A DNA stretch of 11,018 bases. It comes from Acidimicrobiia bacterium (GTDB taxonomy: Bacteria > Actinomycetota > Acidimicrobiia > IMCC26256 > PALSA-555). Under the pieces are notes generated by a model. The model saw nothing but the letters and a program-made list of their open reading frames with translations, was not told the DNA's origin and did not search any database. The position numbers and the translations under genes were made by a program. Numbering within the stretch: the first letter of the stretch is position 1; each line of letters starts with the position of its first letter. The stretch lies in NCBI GenBank assembly GCA_017853455.1, contig JAFMJM010000067.1:1-11018 (forward strand). The letters run 5' to 3'. Below are positions 10,252 through 11,018 of the stretch, piece after piece.

Positions 10252-10257
10252 CTCCTC
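10252..10257 (-). promoter_or_regulatory. Shine-Dalgarno of the amidase gene
   Basis: GAGGAG on the minus strand lies 4 nt before the GTG at 10247, slightly close but strong. It decides this start over an in-frame GTG four codons upstream (10259), which has no such site. Confidence 0.6.
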
Positions 10258-10264
10258 ACAGCAC

Positions 10265-10283
10265 CGACCGGAAGCTCCGGTCG
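10265..10283. repeat. Perfect inverted repeat in the amidase leader
   Basis: Arms CGACCGGA and TCCGGTCG (8 bp) flank 3 nt. It ends 7 nt before the amidase Shine-Dalgarno, so in RNA it would be a leader hairpin; in DNA it could be a dimer-binding site. No convincing -10 box for this gene was found; CAGACT (minus, 10301-10306) is the best weak candidate. Confidence 0.45.
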
Positions 10284-10366
10284 ACCCCGCCCGCAAGGCC
10301 AGTCTGCCAGGGGTCGGGCCCGATCGGGTGTCGGATCATCGTCGCCCCGACCCCCCACCTGGAGGG

Positions 10367-10386
10367 GCCGGAGGGCCTTTTCCGGC
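10367..10386. promoter_or_regulatory. Dyad overlapping the -35 region of the mutase gene
   Basis: GCCGGA and TCCGGC are separated by 8 nt and cover the place where the -35 should be, relative to the box at 10394. A possible operator. A 6-bp GC arm is weak evidence in such DNA. Confidence 0.3.
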
Positions 10387-10393
10387 GCCGAAC

Positions 10394-10399
10394 TAGCCT
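10394..10399 (+). promoter_or_regulatory. -10 box of the methylmalonyl-CoA mutase gene (probably leaderless)
   Basis: TAGCCT is followed by 7 nt and the ATG at 10407, the same hexamer and spacing as at ligA. There is no Shine-Dalgarno next to the ATG. Confidence 0.6.
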
Positions 10400-10406
10400 C
10401 CCCGGC

Positions 10407-11018
10407 ATGTCCGACGCCATCCCCACCCCCGATTTCCCCGACACCTGGCGGTCCCTCGCCGAGTCCGAGCTCAAGGGCGACCCCGCCGGGCTCGTCCGGA
10501 TGACCCCCGAGGGCATCCCGGTCAAGCCCCTCTACACCGAGGCCGACCTCGAGGGCCTCGAGGCCGTCGGGAGCCTGCCCGGCATCGAGCCGTTCGCCCG
10601 GGGCGTCCGGGCCACCATGTACTCCAACCGGCCCTGGACCATCCGCCAGTACGCCGGGTTCTCGACCGCCGAGGAGTCGAACGCCTTCTACCGCCAGAAC
10701 CTGGCGGCCGGGCAGATGGGCCTGTCGGTCGCGTTCGACCTCGCCACCCACCGGGGCTACGACTCCGACCACCCGCGGGTGATCGGCGACGTCGGCAAGG
10801 CCGGTGTGGCGATCGACTCGGTCGAGGACATGAAGGTCCTCTTCGACGGCATCCCGCTCGACCGGATGTCGGTGTCGATGACCATGAACGGCGCCGTGCT
10901 GCCCGTGCTCGCCGGCTACATCGTGGCGGCCGAGGAGCAGGGGGTGAGCCAGGACCTGCTCCAGGGGACCATCCAGAACGACATCCTCAAGGAGTTCATG
11001 GTCCGCAACACCTACATC
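10407..11018 (+). CDS. mutB: Methylmalonyl-CoA mutase, large (catalytic) subunit, N-terminal part cut by window edge
   Basis: First 204 codons, no stop. Adenosylcobalamin-dependent interconversion of methylmalonyl-CoA and succinyl-CoA, linking propionate and odd-chain or branched-chain catabolism to the TCA cycle. The sequence follows the TIM-barrel N-terminus of MutB/ScpA closely: [18 protein letters not shown] (70-87), [32 protein letters not shown] and [18 protein letters not shown] at the edge. The catalytic Tyr (72 here, matching Tyr89 of the Propionibacterium enzyme) is present, which points to methylmalonyl- rather than isobutyryl-CoA as substrate; the second deciding residue (Arg207 there) is beyond the window. 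The C-terminal B12 domain is also out of view. No mutA-like small subunit precedes it: the upstream neighbour is the divergent amidase, so it heads its own transcript. Confidence 0.95.
   Translation, partial: MSDAIPTPDFPDTWRSLAESELKGDPAGLVRMTPEGIPVKPLYTEADLEGLEAVGSLPGIEPFARGVRATMYSNRPWTIRQYAGFSTAEESNAFYRQNLAAGQMGLSVAFDLATHRGYDSDHPRVIGDVGKAGVAIDSVEDMKVLFDGIPLDRMSVSMTMNGAVLPVLAGYIVAAEEQGVSQDLLQGTIQNDILKEFMVRNTYI

Noticed and set aside
10248..10772. Upstream extension of the amidase frame to an ATG at 10772
   Set aside because: It would cover the divergent mutase start and place about 175 low-complexity residues before a clear signal peptide. GAGGAG marks the GTG at 10247.

Overview
The window is very GC-rich, tightly packed chromosomal DNA of actinobacterial type. 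All ten coding regions I support have strong G/C third-position codons, short intergenic gaps and many GTG starts. Thr-rich Pro/Ala/Thr linkers such as the one in the amidase, together with many apparently leaderless ATG genes, make me think of the class Acidimicrobiia. That placement is inference, not shown. The content looks like ordinary core genome: I see no insertion sequence, CRISPR array, tRNA, rRNA or phage gene.

Layout, left to right. (1) Positions 1-1708, minus: a membrane-anchored Ser/Thr kinase with PASTA repeats, cut by the left edge. Divergent from it, 1806-2276 plus, is a small single-pass membrane protein with a short extracytoplasmic domain. (2) 3305-5359 minus is NAD-dependent DNA ligase LigA, followed by a Zn alcohol dehydrogenase (2300-3304) whose GTG start directly abuts the ligA stop. 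A perfect 9-bp-arm hairpin separates this pair from the gene converging on it. (3) 5388-6305 plus is an unrecognised polytopic membrane protein, divergent from ligA (28 bp apart) and overlapping the 3' end of mnmA tail to tail. (4) 7298-8455 minus (cysteine desulfurase) and 6263-7288 minus (tRNA 2-thiouridylase MnmA) form a sulfur-relay operon: the first makes a persulfide from cysteine, the second uses sulfur for s2U34 in tRNA. (5) 8561-8764 plus encodes a 67-residue basic protein. The gap it shares with the desulfurase gene carries two near-identical GTGA-N6-TCAC dyads that look like CRP/FNR-family operators. (6) 8802-10247 minus is a secreted or anchored peptidoglycan-recognition amidase with an odd internal membrane hairpin and lipobox. 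(7) 10407 to the right edge, plus, is the start of a methylmalonyl-CoA mutase large subunit.

The clearest pattern across the window concerns gene starts. Seven genes that head a transcription unit with ATG have a -10-like hexamer (A at position 2, T at position 6) ending 6-8 nt before the ATG and no Shine-Dalgarno, as expected of leaderless mRNAs. The three GTG-start genes (alcohol dehydrogenase, mnmA, amidase) each have a purine-rich Shine-Dalgarno instead. I did not find an obviously new multi-gene system. The points most worth following are the tandem CRP-like operators, the two-part amidase and the uncharacterised membrane protein between mnmA and ligA.
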